NCBI GenBank assembly: GCA_021613335.1
Contig: JAJTWR010000097.1
Location: 1 to 64,000, forward strand
Length of the DNA: 64,000 nt
Origin: Whitmania pigra
Lineage: Eukaryota; Annelida; Clitellata; Hirudinida; Haemopidae
Direction of reading: 5' to 3'
The translations under genes and the position numbers were made by a program. Shown piece after piece: positions 11,112-23,800 of this stretch. The notes beneath the pieces are model-generated. The model did no database searches, was not told the origin of the DNA, and worked only from the letters and a program-made list of their open reading frames with translations. How positions within the stretch are numbered: position 1 is the first letter of the stretch; each line of letters opens with the position of its first letter.

Positions 11112-11834
11112 ATTATGACTGTGAACATGTATGCACCACAGCTGACATCTGGACTCACCATGCTCGAAGTTACATTGGTGTTACATGCTATTGGCTGAGC
11201 CAAAGTGATTACAGCACTTGCATTTAGACGATTTCGAGGTACTCATTCATTTGACAAAATTGCATCCACTCTTATGAGCATCTTTACTAAATTTGACCTC
11301 GGGAGTTCTAATATAGTGCAAGTTGTTACTGACAATGGAGGCAATTTTGTTAAAGTCTTCAAACAATTTTCTGAGCCAAGCATATTAGAGGTGGAACCAT
11401 CTGATGGATGCGACATTGATGATGAGACTAATAGTCATTTAGAAATATCACAGTTTTCTGAGCAGACGGAATCAGAATCATGTATTTATCTGCCTTCTCA
11501 TTTACCATGTTTCTCGCACACACTAAATTTATTGGCTTCTGTGGATGCCAATAAAACACTGGCAAGTGATGCAACTTATAAGCGAATGTATCGATCAGTG
11601 GCTGGCAAATGTTCCAGCTTGAGTAATGCATCCCATCAGAGTTCAAAAGCTGCTGAAGCTGTGTTTGATGTTCTTGGGAGAACAATACCTAAGCCAAACT
11701 CAACTCGGTGGAACTCCGAATTTAACAGTTATAGAGCCATCTATGATATGCAGGACAGAGTTAATAACGTGATGGAACTGTTCCATCATCTGCACCTGTT
11801 GAAAGATTTTTCAGTCAAGCTGGTCTTATACTGA
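11112..11834 (+). pseudogene. hAT transposase fragment, copy B (209-codon open frame)
   Basis: Near-identical to copy A but open from 11205 to 11834. It contains ALAFRRFRGTHSFDKIAS, VVTDNGGNFVKVF, LPSHLPCFSHTLNLLASVD and KPNSTRWNSEFNSY, all from the hAT RNase H-like catalytic region. Upstream the frame shifts near 11200, as in copy A, and CTTADIW lies in another frame from about 11135. BED finger and dimerisation domains are missing, so no functional transposase is encoded. The GTGACAAAT near 11854 is the empty site matching the insertion in copy A. Confidence 0.85.
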
Positions 11835-12148
11835 CTCCTCAGCGTAACAGACTCTGTGACAAATATTTTGAAACACTGCTTCTTTTAAAGAAAAATAAAC
11901 AATTTTATCGATAAAGGTAAATTCTGTGAAACTTGTCTTAACATTGTATTGAAGATAACGAATATTATTTCTGATCAATGAAGGAAAAGTACTTATACTT
12001 ATACTTAAGTACATTGACTACAACGTACTTGTACCTGTACTTATAAGTACCTTCAGCCCCAAGTACTTGTACCTAAGTACATTTTTGGAGTACTTACGGC
12101 AAAACTGATAGTTACTATGAGATAATATTCAATCTATAACGAAAACAC

Positions 12149-12220
12149 TGGAGATGACGGGGATTGAACCCGTGACCTCTCACATGCGAAGCGAGCGCTC
12201 TACCACTGAGCTACATCCCC
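12149..12220 (-). tRNA. tRNA-Ala (anticodon CGC), copy 3
   Basis: 72-nt minus-strand gene with acceptor G3:U70, anticodon CGC, intact boxes A and B, AGGTC variable region and a TTTT terminator just downstream. It follows the tail of hAT copy B and lacks a hAT fragment of its own. Confidence 0.93.
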
Positions 12221-12692
12221 ACGAGATAGTAGCGCGTATCATAAAAATGCAATAAAATTTAATTTTGAGCTTAATAATAGGAATTAATAAAGATGGATTC
12301 ATCGTCAAAATGAATCCGTGGAAGCATGATGCAATGGTAGTAAGAATAAAGAATCTCACTCGACCACAGTTTTTAGTATTATTATCATTGATAGCTACGA
12401 ACTGCTTAAGTAGCTAAATGCCACCTACTTCATTACTGGCAGTTCAGGTTGGGTCGCTAAAACGATACATAACGACCGTTGTTATTATCGCCGCGTGCAA
12501 GAACGCTGCCCATTAGGCCAACCTGCACATGCAGTTATAACTTTCTTAACCACCAATGAAGTATTTAACTATTTAAGAACTCATATTGATAACGCATATA
12601 CCATAAAATAATCTTTCAAGCCATCGAAGGATGGTAAGTTATAAAAGTTTGATATAGTTACTACTATAAAATTCACTCTATGACGAAAACAT

Positions 12693-12764
12693 TGGAGATG
12701 ACGGGGATTGAACCCGTGACCTCTCACATGCGAAGCGAGCGCTCTACCACTGAGCTACATCCCC
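12693..12764 (-). tRNA. tRNA-Ala (anticodon CGC), copy 4
   Basis: 72-nt minus-strand gene with anticodon CGC, G3:U70, both internal promoter boxes and TTTT within 10 nt of the 3' end. The 'ggcagttcaggttgggtcgc' module lies at 12435-12640, on its 3' side. Confidence 0.93.
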
Positions 12765-13480
12765 ACGGGACACCTTTATAACATGTCATAAACAAGTAAT
12801 CAAATTTAAGTTTTGAGCTTCAAATTTTCCAGCTTCGATGGTAGGTCTGCAGAAGCCTAGAAACATAAGATGTCATTTTAACTTGTTCCAGGAGAGCACA
12901 ACCTCCAATCGGAAGCAAGAATGACTTATTTTGAGGTTATTGATCGGCCTGAGAATCATTTATTAATCCGAGCGTTTAGACAGGAAATAACATAGAAAAA
13001 TTAACGAACATCGTTAAATGTATTCAGTGGAAGAGGGATGCAATGATAGCAAAAATAAACAATCTCACTAGGTCACTATTATTATTATCAGTATTATATT
13101 ATTATAATATATCAGTAATATTATCAGTAATATAGTACTATTATCAATGATGGGCACCAATCAGTTGCAATTATAACTAACTGCCAACTATTTCATTATT
13201 TAAGTAGACCATATTTTCATTTGTGCTTAGCCATTTATGAATGCCTCATGTATCCGGACGGATGTAAAGGCACTTCTTATTCGATCCACCAATTACATAT
13301 CGCCCTTAACCGAGGGCGCTTCCAGGCAGTGCTGGTTGGGCTGCGAACACGACACATAAAGACTTATTATTACCACCGCGTGCAGGAACGTTACCCATTC
13401 GCACATGCAGCTATTGCTACTTTCTTAACTACCAATAAAGTAGTTAACTACTTCTTAAAAACGTATGTAGATAATGAATG

Positions 13481-13780
13481 TACCCAATAGTTATGCAACG
13501 GACTTTAATTAAATAAATGAATAAATAAGAATGTACCACAAAATAATCTTTCAAACGATCGAAGGATGGATTATGGATAAGTTTGCAATAGTTACTATGG
13601 TAAAATTCTCTTTAAAAGGAACACCCTGGAGATGACGGGGATTGAACCCGTGGCCTCTCACATGCGAAGCGAGCGCTCTACCACTGAGCTACATCCCCAC
13701 GATATTCTGCGCTATATCATACATGTATTTATTTATTTATTTGAATAAAGTCCGTTGCATAACCAGGATGATTTTGACTT
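13481..13780. repeat. Inverted repeat flanking tRNA-Ala copy 5
   Basis: gttatgcaacggacttta at about 13486-13503, followed by an AATAAATA-rich tail, is repeated in inverted orientation at about 13738-13762 (taaagtccgttgcataac preceded by a TATTTATTTA tail). The tRNA gene at 13627-13698 lies between the arms. Single copies of the same motif occur at about 14635-14655, 15195-15215 and 59328-59352, so the arms belong to a dispersed repeat with an A/T-rich tail, perhaps the 3' end of a retroelement. Confidence 0.75.
13627..13698 (-). tRNA. tRNA-Ala (anticodon CGC), copy 5
   Basis: 72-nt minus-strand gene, sequence as copy 1 (AGGCC variable region), anticodon CGC, G3:U70. The TTTT terminator is slightly further downstream, about 9 nt from the 3' end. 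The gene sits between two inverted copies of a dispersed repeat. Confidence 0.93.
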
Positions 13781-13924
13781 GCTATATCATACAATCCCAA
13801 TCAAATTAAAATTGCATTTCATTCGTGAAATCGAAATATTACTTCGAAATGTAGAGTATGTATTGATTGAACGAAGATCTCCTTAATCACTGATGATCTC
13901 TTTATCCACTAACCAACCCATGAA

Positions 13925-13965
13925 CACTCACGAAGCGAGCGCTCTGCCACTGACCTATATCCCAT
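13925..13965 (-). pseudogene. tRNA-Ala fragment
   Basis: cgaagcgagcgctctgcc followed by actgac and ctatatccc matches the 5' half of the tRNA-Ala gene (acceptor, D arm, part of the anticodon arm) with several substitutions. The 3' half is missing. It is a truncated gene relic. Confidence 0.7.
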
Positions 13966-14524
13966 TCTGTCCCGCGTTGCAATATTAGATTTAATGAAAA
14001 CAGAAAATTTATTTATTTTATTTTATTTTATTGATAATCAAACTGAAGGGTCTTTGAGACCTTTATCACAAGTACAACTTTTACAAAAAGAACACCACAA
14101 GCTACGAATGGCAAGGATAATCAGGTATATGTTAAGAAACTATTCAAGTCAAAGTCGCGTATTAGCACATTAAAACGAGAAATTGTATTTGAGTTCGCGA
14201 TTTCATTTGGTAGTGCATTCCATGGTTTTACAATCCTATTGCAGAAAGAATATTTGGTGGCATCTGTTGAAAAATTATTGCATCGAATTTAGATACTGTG
14301 CCCTTTCGTGGCTTATCTCGTGCTTTATTATACTTATTCATAACTTATATTTAAGATATTTAAGAATTAAAGTGAGTATTAATAATAAATTTGATAAATA
14401 CAGAAATTGTTCAACAACTACAAGCGACGAGTAAGACAATTGTAAAGAACGACTATTCCGAATAATGTGTTTTTGAAAGCTTAGATTTAAAAAATTGCAT
14501 TGACCCTTTTTGCCATTGAAAACG

Positions 14525-14596
14525 TGGAGATGACGGGGATTGAACCCGTGGCCTCTCACATGCGAAGCGAGCGCTCTACCACTGAGCTACATCCCC
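14525..14596 (-). tRNA. tRNA-Ala (anticodon CGC), copy 6
   Basis: 72-nt minus-strand gene identical to copy 1 in the cloverleaf. Anticodon CGC, G3:U70, boxes A and B intact, TTTT terminator directly downstream. Confidence 0.93.
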
Positions 14597-14751
14597 ACGA
14601 CATACTGCGCTGTATCCTATATTTATTTATTTGATTAAAGTCCGTTGCTTAACTAGGATGATTTGGACTTGCTATATCAATCAAATTCAAATTGCATTTC
14701 ATAATTCGTGAAATCGAAATATTACTTCGGTATATAGAATATTGACTGAAC

Positions 14752-14835
14752 GAAGATCTCTTTAATCACTGATTATCTCCTTAATCACTGATTATCTCCT
14801 TAATCACTGATTATCTCCTTAATCACTGATGATCT
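14752..14835. repeat. 19-bp minisatellite, about four units
   Basis: ttaatcactgattatctcc is repeated head to tail four times, with the last unit changed to tgatgatctcg. A single related unit (ccttaatcactgatgatctc) is present near 13880, so the expansion is specific to this copy of the spacer. Confidence 0.85.
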
Positions 14836-15088
14836 CGTTAACCACTAACCAACAATTTAGGGAGGTATTGCCATTAGCTTTTTGAGTCTCAAATTTTCGA
14901 GTTTTGGTTGCAGTCCAGCGGGAGCCAGTCTTATCCAGATAGCTTCCAGTAGCGCTTTTTTCTAAGTAAGGCTTGTACAGAACGACTATTCCGAATAATG
15001 TGTTTTTGAAAGCTTGGATTTAAATAATAAGTTTCAAAAGCTTCATTTAGCAACTATTTCCTGATAAAGTTTACTCTAGAACAGAACA

Positions 15089-15159
15089 ATCGGAGATAAC
15101 GGGGGTTGAGACCATGGGCACTCACATGCGAGCGCTCTGCCACTGAGCTACGTCCCCCT
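15089..15159 (-). pseudogene. tRNA-Ala pseudogene with anticodon-arm deletion
   Basis: The acceptor, D arm and T arm are recognisable (ggagataacgggggttgag; gcgctctgccactgagctacg). A few bases (aagcg) are deleted in the anticodon arm, and the T arm carries substitutions that break pairing. It cannot fold as a normal tRNA. Confidence 0.8.
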
Positions 15160-15638
15160 ATGTCACCCGTTGCAATATTACATTTTTATTTATTTGATTG
15201 TAGTCCGTTGCATAACTGAGATGATTTGGATAATATTAAATTTAATGAAAACAGCAAATTTATTTATTTTATTTTATTTTATATTATTGATTATTTTATA
15301 TTATCATCAAACTAAAGGGTCCTTGAGACCCCTATCACAAGTCTGTACAATTTACATAAAAAACAACACAAGCTACGAATGGCAAGGATAATCAGATATA
15401 TGTTAAGAATATTTGGTGACATCTGTTGAAAAATTACTGCATCGAAGTTTGATAATGTGCCCTTTCGTGGATTATCACGTGCTTTATTATACTTATTAAT
15501 AACTTATATTTAAGATATTTAAAAATTAAAGTGAGTATTAATAATAAATTTTATAAACATAGAAATTGTTCACTAACTATAAGCGACAATTGTAAAAAAT
15601 TTTAAAAATTGCATTGACACTATTTGCCATTAAAAACG

Positions 15639-15710
15639 TGGAGATGACGGGGGTTGAACACGTGGCCTCTCACATGCGAAGCGAGCGCTCTACCACTGAG
15701 CTACATCCCC
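15639..15710 (-). tRNA. tRNA-Ala (anticodon CGC), copy 7, possibly decaying
   Basis: 72 nt with anticodon CGC and G3:U70, but the T arm reads ACGTG-TTCAACC-CCCGT, so one T-stem pair is mismatched and box B is altered. A TTTTT terminator is present. It may be a weakly expressed gene or an early pseudogene. Confidence 0.75.
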
Positions 15711-17371
15711 ACTGCACCTATTATGGATGCCCTTTAACATCTGGATATGGTATCCAAATCTGTTGAGCTTGATATGAATTCTGTAGCTGTAATGCCTCAC
15801 CCCAAAAATTTAATTGTAATAATAAAAATCAGACCCCGACTGGATTTTATTTATCTTGTTATCATCGTTGCAACAGTTTTTTAATACTTAGTTGAGACAA
15901 TATCCTTCCCAAGGGCGCTGGCGGCAGTGCAGTCTGGGTTTCGAACGCGACATATTACGACTGTTGCCATAACTGCCGTGCGCAGGCACGTAATCCATTC
16001 GGCTGATCTGAACACTTCAGTGCGAAGCCTGGTTGCTAAAATGCATGAAAGTGTCTAGGGGTCCATACATTTTTTAGGAACCATCCTCGTCTTAATGTAT
16101 TATGATCAGTTATGCAAAGTACATAATTTATGCCTACATAGCTCGTTTTAACGTAATCATACGTGACCTTGACATCAGTCGTTACTTTAATCGATATCAA
16201 TCAAATATTATTTTTTTATTTTATTTTGTTGAATAAGTGAGCAGAGAACAGAAGCCTTATACTCCTCATGATCGAACGGGTAATAAAAATTGAAAACAGT
16301 AACATTTCATGAAAACATTATAATTTATATATCCATTATATCCATCTAAAGCAAGTATTATTAATATTATCTTCAATAACATTATATTTATATTTTATAT
16401 TCATCTAGAGCAAATATTATTAATAATTCACGAAAACATCATATTATACATTTAATATTCATCAAAAACTGAGAAGTGAAATTTGAAAGGTGAAACAAGA
16501 GACATCATCAATTGTAAGAGAGAAGTGGAGCAAAGTCGTTATCATTGCAATATTATAGACGAGTCGACTGTAGGTTCTGGCTGAGACAATAGGTAAATAG
16601 GTAAGGAATTCCAAATTTTAATTATTCGATTAGTGAAAAAGTATTTGGTGTACGCAAAAGTTAGATTTTAGTTTAAAGTGACTTCCTGTTGCTGAATAAT
16701 TTGTAAAATGAATGTGGGTTTTAAGTTTATTTTAAGGGTTTACATTATTAAGATTTAAGTAGGATTAGTAGTTTAAAATCTTATATTTATATAAAATAGA
16801 AAGAATAATAGCATAGGGGCCCGAAATATCTGTATGCAGTGTTATTGCGATGCAAAGTTAAGACCGAGTTCATCAAAAGTGATAAAAGAACTTACGTAAC
16901 ACTTAAGAATATTGTCATATGTGAGTGTGCATCACTATCAGTTAATAATATGATATTATCTTTATTCATTATATTATTTTTTTTCTTGTATTCTCTCAGC
17001 CAAACAAGCTTGACCACATACGACATGAACATCCGCAACGAATATTTAAACTTCTGGGCCTGAGAGAACCCCGGGACATAATGCACGAACTACAGTGTCA
17101 TTGACATTTAAAAAAGACAACACTTGTCCGTACAACACTTAATAAATGTCCTCGCTGCAATCCAACTCTTTTCTGCCGTCGTTTTTGAGTTTTTCGCTTA
17201 TGTTCGTTAAGCCAATAAAAGTACGATTTTGAAGAGATCGCTCCTCTTCATTTGCAAACGAATGCAGTCACAATAACCTGCCGAGAAGGAAACTCACATG
17301 GCCGATTTTTTGTCATTCAATTATGAACGTCTTTGTCGCCATAGTTTTGAAATTTGTCCAACGGGGCCATA
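15711..17371. other. Intergenic, degenerate copies of the tRNA-Ala flank, otherwise nothing
   Basis: A diverged copy of the flank module is visible at about 15900-16010 ('ggcggcagtgcagtctgggtt', 'cgtgcgcaggcacg') without an associated tRNA. The rest is AT-rich and shows no supported coding sequence. The stretch 17090-17371 could be 3' sequence of the adjacent LINE relic. Confidence 0.5.
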
Positions 17372-17990
17372 TCAGAAACGACGGTACGGTGACATTTGTG
17401 ACTGATCCCTTTCCCAGGTCTGGAATTCTGTTATATTCCTTTCTAGATTAATTCGAAGCTCATTTTTGGTGATGTAGCCTTTCTTGGTAAGCCTCTTTTC
17501 TAATTGGCGGACAAGGCTCTTATGCCGCTCTCTTCTCGCTGCATCCTGGAAGATATGGTCCAGGCACTCGAAGGCACCACATCCGGAAGCACAATAAGTG
17601 ACCATCTCTGAATGATACATGGATATCCTGAGATTGGTCAGGAGGACGGCAGCCCTGACTTTGATATATTGTATGCATTCGTTTGGGGCATCCCGGATTG
17701 ATCGACCACTACCCATTCGCTAATTCGTGTTTCTTGGGAAAACGACTGAAGTCCACATCCATCGTCCGACTCATACAAACTCTCCGAAGTTAAGCTTTGC
17801 TTTGGTTTCCTTTTGATTTTCCAAACTTTCTGTCTTCGTAAAGAATTGCTTTGTTATTATTGTCCTTCAAATTATTGAGCAGAAATTCGTCTTCATTGGT
17901 TTTGAACTGCGCCACCATTGCCGACATTCGATTAACCATTATCATCGGCACCCATTTTCTGAGCTGCAATAACCCAAATCCTTCATCCTT
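17372..17990 (-). pseudogene. R2-clade non-LTR retrotransposon C-terminal relic
   Basis: On the minus strand, upstream sequence (about 17990-17790) translates as GFGLLQLRKWVPMIMVNRM, the end of an R2-type reverse transcriptase thumb region. After a frame change, 17716-17372 gives SGRSIRDAPNECIQYIKVRA, then a Cys-rich segment with CASGC, CLDHIFQDAARRERHKSLV and KKGYITKNELRIN. The order 'SGR--I-AIK-R', 'C--C---E---HI', 'R--RH--LV' is that of the R2/R4-like C-terminal zinc-finger region. The last Cys of the finger is replaced (QDAA). IPDL follows in another frame near 17400. At least two frame breaks make it inactive. No 28S rDNA target sequence is seen. Confidence 0.65.
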
Positions 17991-18021
17991 AACTCCCGCG
18001 TGGAAGAAATCTTAAAAACAT

Positions 18022-18400
<379 letters not shown>

Positions 18401-18419
18401 AGAATTGTTATTGCTGTTA

Positions 18420-20818
18420 TCTTAATTACTTAATCTCCACAACTTAGAAAGTCACATTTTGAAATAGTAGGAGCTGGATTTGTTTCTATGTATTATCATA
18501 TGGGTACCAGTATATGTAAATTGATAATTAAATAACGCTATTACGTTATTAATATTATAACATTATTATAACTAAGTCAATATAACAATAATCTGCAAAT
18601 TATTAATAATTACGTTAAATATTAATAATTTATTCTAAAACATTTTAATGATATGATCATCATCAATATAATAATAATCATCATCATTAACAATTATTTT
18701 GCATCGTAATGGCTGACTAATTCGATTGGCATGGAATGGAAGTTATTTACTTCTAGAATGATTACAGCTCAAACTTATGTTTTTCGTAATTATAATGATA
18801 AAAATTATTTTTTGGTCAGTTCATTTTCTAAATCGTAATCATTTTTAAATTTCCGATCTCGTTCCAACTGCAATTGCAATTTCAGTTTATAACAGATTTT
18901 TTTTTATTATTATAAAAACATTCATAAATTAATGGTTGAAATTAAAGACTATTATTGCATGTAAAAGCATGCTAAAAATTGTAAAATAACATAAACAAAT
19001 GATTTTGAACAGAGTTATTAACAGTACCTGATTTATTACTTGAATAATTATAGTTTCAGACACATTAACTTTAAATTAATTTAAAACGACAATATGGAGA
19101 AGAACTCTAAATGTATCATAGAATCAATCATATCAATTCTAATGACGTAATTATAGGATTTGTATATTATTATAATAATTAGTAATTATTACTTTAATTA
19201 TTAACAATTAATTATACAACCACTAGCTGTTGAGAGACAAGAATTTGACAGGAAATAAATATTATTTATGTTAATAATCTAAATTTTTTTTACATTCATT
19301 ACAATTGTTGCAATACAGTCATATTTATATATAAAAAAACCTTTAAAATAAACCATAAAACTATTCTAGTGTTATAACTTGATATTTCTAATAAATAGCA
19401 TTTATAATGATTTTATAATATTATTTAATAAATATTTGTTAATAATTAATGATAATGACAAATTTTAAAATTACATTAATACAATTGGTACATGACATTA
19501 AATAAACTAAAATGTAATCAGCTTGCTCAAAATAATAAGCGTCATCTAAATAACCTAATGTCAATACAATTTATTGCTTAACGTACATAATTACTTGAAT
19601 ACCACTTATAATATGGCGGTGCCGCTATCCCTATCCTAGTGAGATTTTTTGGCAGAAATTAATGAATTAATGAATATATATATAAAATATATACATTGGT
19701 TACATATATATTGGTTAGAACCGGGTGACATCATATTAGGGGATGACACCAAGTCTTTATATTTATTGTGCAATGTTAAAATATTTTGTAATAAGGTCTG
19801 ACGTCAAGGTCTTATGGGTCACTTTAAGTTCACCAACGTAGCGAGGCCACTGACACAACATTCACTGATTTAGAATTAAGTAACGAATTAATGTGTAACT
19901 ATTTTAAATTATTAACAGGAATTGTACAAATAATTATAATAGATAATTAGAGCTGAAAATTGATAAAAGAGACAATTGGGTAATTAATTAATTCATAATT
20001 AGATAATTCAATTATGAATGTCGTGTGTAAAAATAAAGCTTTAAAAAGATAAAGCTTAGATTAGTTAAAGCTGAATTAATAAAGAAATATTAAGTTGAAG
20101 ACAACGCTGACCTACAAGAATAAGAATATCTATCAGTTTGGTTCTAGCTATAAATATTCTTGTTCCAGTTTACAAAGTCATGAATGTAAATACTACTTAA
20201 ATTCATAAAATTCAGAAATTATGTTTTAAAAAAGTTGTATTGATTTCAGTCGTGAAGACAATGACGACATGAAAGTATGCTGGTTGTTATATTTAAACAT
20301 CGTGGGATGGCTGATATCTTGATCAAAATCTTGAAATGAAATTGATGTGGTTATGAAATAATAAACATTTGTACACTCTCTAATGTTGAAAAAATACATT
20401 CGGAATACATAATAAATCATTAAGTTTAGCTTCCAGGCATTTAATAAGCACAAACTTGTGTCATGTGACTTAAGTAATCAAAAGAGTCTAATGATTCGAC
20501 TCAAATGACACGCAAATCTTATTAAAATATTCTACCTATTAATTGTCAATAATTAACTGTTAATTAATAAATTATTTAACAACCAAACTAAACCACTAGC
20601 TGCATAAAGAAATACCGTTACTGTATTTTATTCAAAAGTTAAGCTCCAAATAAATGCATTACATGATTACAAAGTTTGTAAAATAGTTGTAAAGCCTAAA
20701 CAAGCGGATATATTTTTTATAAATATGAAAAATGTTATATTTAAAAGTAACATTGCTCAATAAATATTTGTATTTTCACGTGTGATATTTTTATGTTGTT
20801 TTCCAAAAGAAAATCAAG
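18420..20818. other. Intergenic, AT-rich, no gene seen
   Basis: About 2.4 kb of very AT-rich DNA with scattered short open frames and no recognisable coding, RNA or transposon sequence. The last few hundred bases should include the promoter of the downstream ADD-domain gene. Confidence 0.5.
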
Positions 20819-23800
20819 ATGGCGACCTCGGGTGGCGTAATTGAACGGTAAAGGAGTTAACTTTTAAAAAATTTTCTACTGAATTTCGTTGGATATATAT
20901 CAAAGAAAAGATATCCTTGGATAAATTTAGTGATTGTTTGCGACAATTTCTCACAACAAGTCGATTTCTAAAGATCTTAGTAGGGATTGTTTACAGAGCA
21001 ATCGATGATATGAGGTTGACACTAGTTTATTTTTACTTTTCATGATTATTTTTATTATTCTTATTTTGAAGAACATGATAGTGCTGTTCAAGAGCTGAGT
21101 TTTGCAAAATTTTACAAATTGTGTTTTTTGAAATATTTATGAACTTGCTTGTCGTATCGCCACCTTATTCCCTTCAAATGACGCTGTTACTAAGAAAAAC
21201 ATTTAAATTAAATAAGTCCGGCGACTTCAACTTGTTAAAGACACCCACTGAAGCACGTAACCAAATTATTTGTAACGCTTACAATTCAAGAAAAAAACAT
21301 GATTGTTTTCGACAATAGGAGATTAATAAGCTAATAATAAAAAATGCTAGCCAAAGATTGATTAAAAAAAATATACAGCAACATTTTATGACAGTTCAAA
21401 GCTGACTGCTGTCCTCAAGAAACTTCATGGCAAGTCCTTCCACAGCCTGCCATTCAACAACAATGACAATGTGTCCGGAGTTCACCTCGATTCCATCTTT
21501 CCACCTTCAGACAGCGATATTTCCAGCAACAGAGAGCCCACTCCTGATGGCATGGAACTCAAGTTGGAGCCAGACGACCCGGAAGTTTTAACGAACGGAG
21601 AAGACCCCGCAGCATTAGAGGAAATCATTCCCACAGAGCACGACCATCATTCATCATCCGAGGTTTCCGATCCTCACGAAGAAACTGGAAAAGATTTGTT
21701 CGCACCCGACCACTCAATCTCTTCGGAAAAATTTCCGAATTCAAAAGATTGCCTGGAAAAGTTGGAATGCCTCGGTAAATCAGCGACTCCGACACCAGCT
21801 TCGGCAGACAGAGAAATGACTGAGGAGAATGCCGACATCAAGAACGACGACGCGAAGGTGAGTCAGACTATTGATGTCGTGTTGGTGATGATTTTTGGCA
21901 ATGGCAACAATGGTGTTTGTGATGATTATGATCATTATAACAACATAATTAACAATAATTTGATTAAGCTATACTCAAAGAAGTGGCTGGCATTTTCCTA
22001 TTAAAAAAACAATTATTTTTGGTAGTTTTTAAAGAAGATTTTGAAATTTAAAAAAAAAATCAGATTTGATAAAACATACATTATTGCATTATAGGGAATG
22101 CACTGTCTTATTATTTAAGAATTGAACATTACTCAAGTTGATGTGATGTTCCCCTCCTTGGATTTGTTTGTTGCTTATTTGTTCTTATTCTCTGAGGTTA
22201 TTCTGGAAATCAGTCAAGTAATAAACATAAAATTAAGCATAAGCTTCTTAATAGTTTGAGTTACCTGTTTCTGAGAATATGAGAACTGGTTCCATCAATG
22301 CTTATTGCATGCATACAAGGGCTGATGATAGAGGAATAATAGATTTTGTTGTTGGCAATACAGAAATTGTATTTATTTTAATTATTATTTATTTAATGTG
22401 CAACTGCCTCATGGAACACCATTTGTTTGTCACAAACCAACTTATTTTATGAATTAATAAAAAAATGTAATTAGTGGACCGGGGGTGAGGTCTTTGATAT
22501 GCTTAAATTTGCATGACAACATCAATGCCTTGTTGAGCTTAATATTTCTGAAGTTGTTCAATTTTCTTATTTTTAGACTTCCGACGATTTGAACAAGAAG
22601 TCGAGAAGGTGATTGCATTTTTATTCATTTGTTATTCAAGTTTGATGATTTAATAAATCGGGAATAATTATGAATTATTTATTAATTATTTAGTTATATC
22701 AACGTTTAATAATTCATTATTTAACAATTAAATGTTTGCTTTAAATTGTGGCAAGGCATAACATTCAAATTTTGTTCAGCTTTAAATATGCAACCTTTAA
22801 ATTTGTGTTTACATTATGAATATTGTCATTCATTGTGCTCACATGACTTGTTCACATCTGATTCGATGGCCATATTAGCTAAAAATAGCATTTTAATTGG
22901 ATTGCTGCAAATGATTGATAATGCATTAAGACATTATCATCAACAACACCATCCATTTTGTCCACAGTCTGATGGAAATTAAACAATTCTATTTCTGTAG
23001 TCGGTATTTTTATGGCAATTCTATTTAAATCATTGGAACTGCATTGTTCATAACCTTTCTAGTTAAGTCTTTGTTTATTCATGGTTAATTAATATTATTG
23101 TTAGTATTATAAGAACATTAATCACAATTTTGTCTAATTTGTCACAGAAAACAGCAAAAAACCCACAGATGTGTGGCACTTGATGACTCACTTCTCAACT
23201 CCCCTCCCCCAGATAGGCACTTAACGAACCCCGATGGCTCCTCCCACAACAATAAATCTAACCTACCCGAGAGTTCGGAAGACCCGGCAGAAGTGAAACA
23301 AGAAATCGAAAGTCCGTTTGAATTGCCAGAAGGTCGGTGCTTGCTTAATTGTTTTCATTTGTTTCATTGTTTGGTTCACTTTTATTGGTATATTATATTA
23401 TTTATATATTTTTCTACTAAAGATAATAATAGTGGAAACTGCTGCTTGCATTAATTCAACCCATAAAATGTCATTTCAACCATTTCACGTGAATGCTAAT
23501 TCAATTCAATGCCTAAGTCTGTTATCGGCACGAATCATTCACAATTTCATTAACAACAATTATAATGTAATTACTATTTTTTTACTTGAAAACACAATGA
23601 GATTGTTACCTTTTACTGAAGGAACCGTTTTTGTTCAACCCGAGTCCGTCGACACGTCCCCTAAGGTCGTCTCCCTAGAAACCTCGAGGTCAAAAAAAAT
23701 ATTCAAAGGAGGTAATCAACAGTGCTCGAGCTCTCGAGTAGTGATTTTCATGATGACAAATTGTTTTTGGTATCGATGATGTGTCAATGCACACGACGTA

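Larger units (their letters stand above)
7389..12110. repeat. Segmental duplication: tRNA-Ala plus hAT fragment, two copies
   Basis: The block starting at the tRNA gene at 7389 is repeated almost base for base from 10412. Both copies carry the tRNA-Ala gene, a spacer, a hAT transposase fragment and a tail rich in 'gtacttata' motifs (about 9990-10100 and 11990-12100). Without the 995-bp element inserted at 8842-9836, both copies are about 1.7 kb. Copy one then continues with a 'ggcagttcaggttgggtcgc' module to 10400. That module recurs next to the other tRNA-Ala copies and near 53700-53960. Confidence 0.85.
13985..15610. repeat. Duplicated spacer block around tRNA-Ala copies 6 and 7
   Basis: About 450 bp at 13995-14450 (A/T tail, 'aagggtctttgagacc', 'caagctacgaatggcaagg', 'gtgccctttcgtgg', 'gtgagtattaataataaat') recurs with small changes and a deletion at 15245-15605. 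Each copy precedes, in plus coordinates, a tRNA-Ala gene (14525 and 15639). This shows that tRNA and flank were duplicated together. No coding sequence is supported. Confidence 0.8.

Noticed and set aside
7389..15710. CRISPR-like array suggested by regularly recurring identical about 72-bp units
   Set aside because: The units are tRNA genes with cloverleaf structure, the spacing is irregular and the genome is eukaryotic.
7389..15710. Interpreting the tRNA-Ala units as a SINE family
   Set aside because: Each tRNA is followed at once by a Pol III terminator, so the flanks would not be transcribed with it, and no A-tail or target duplications are visible.
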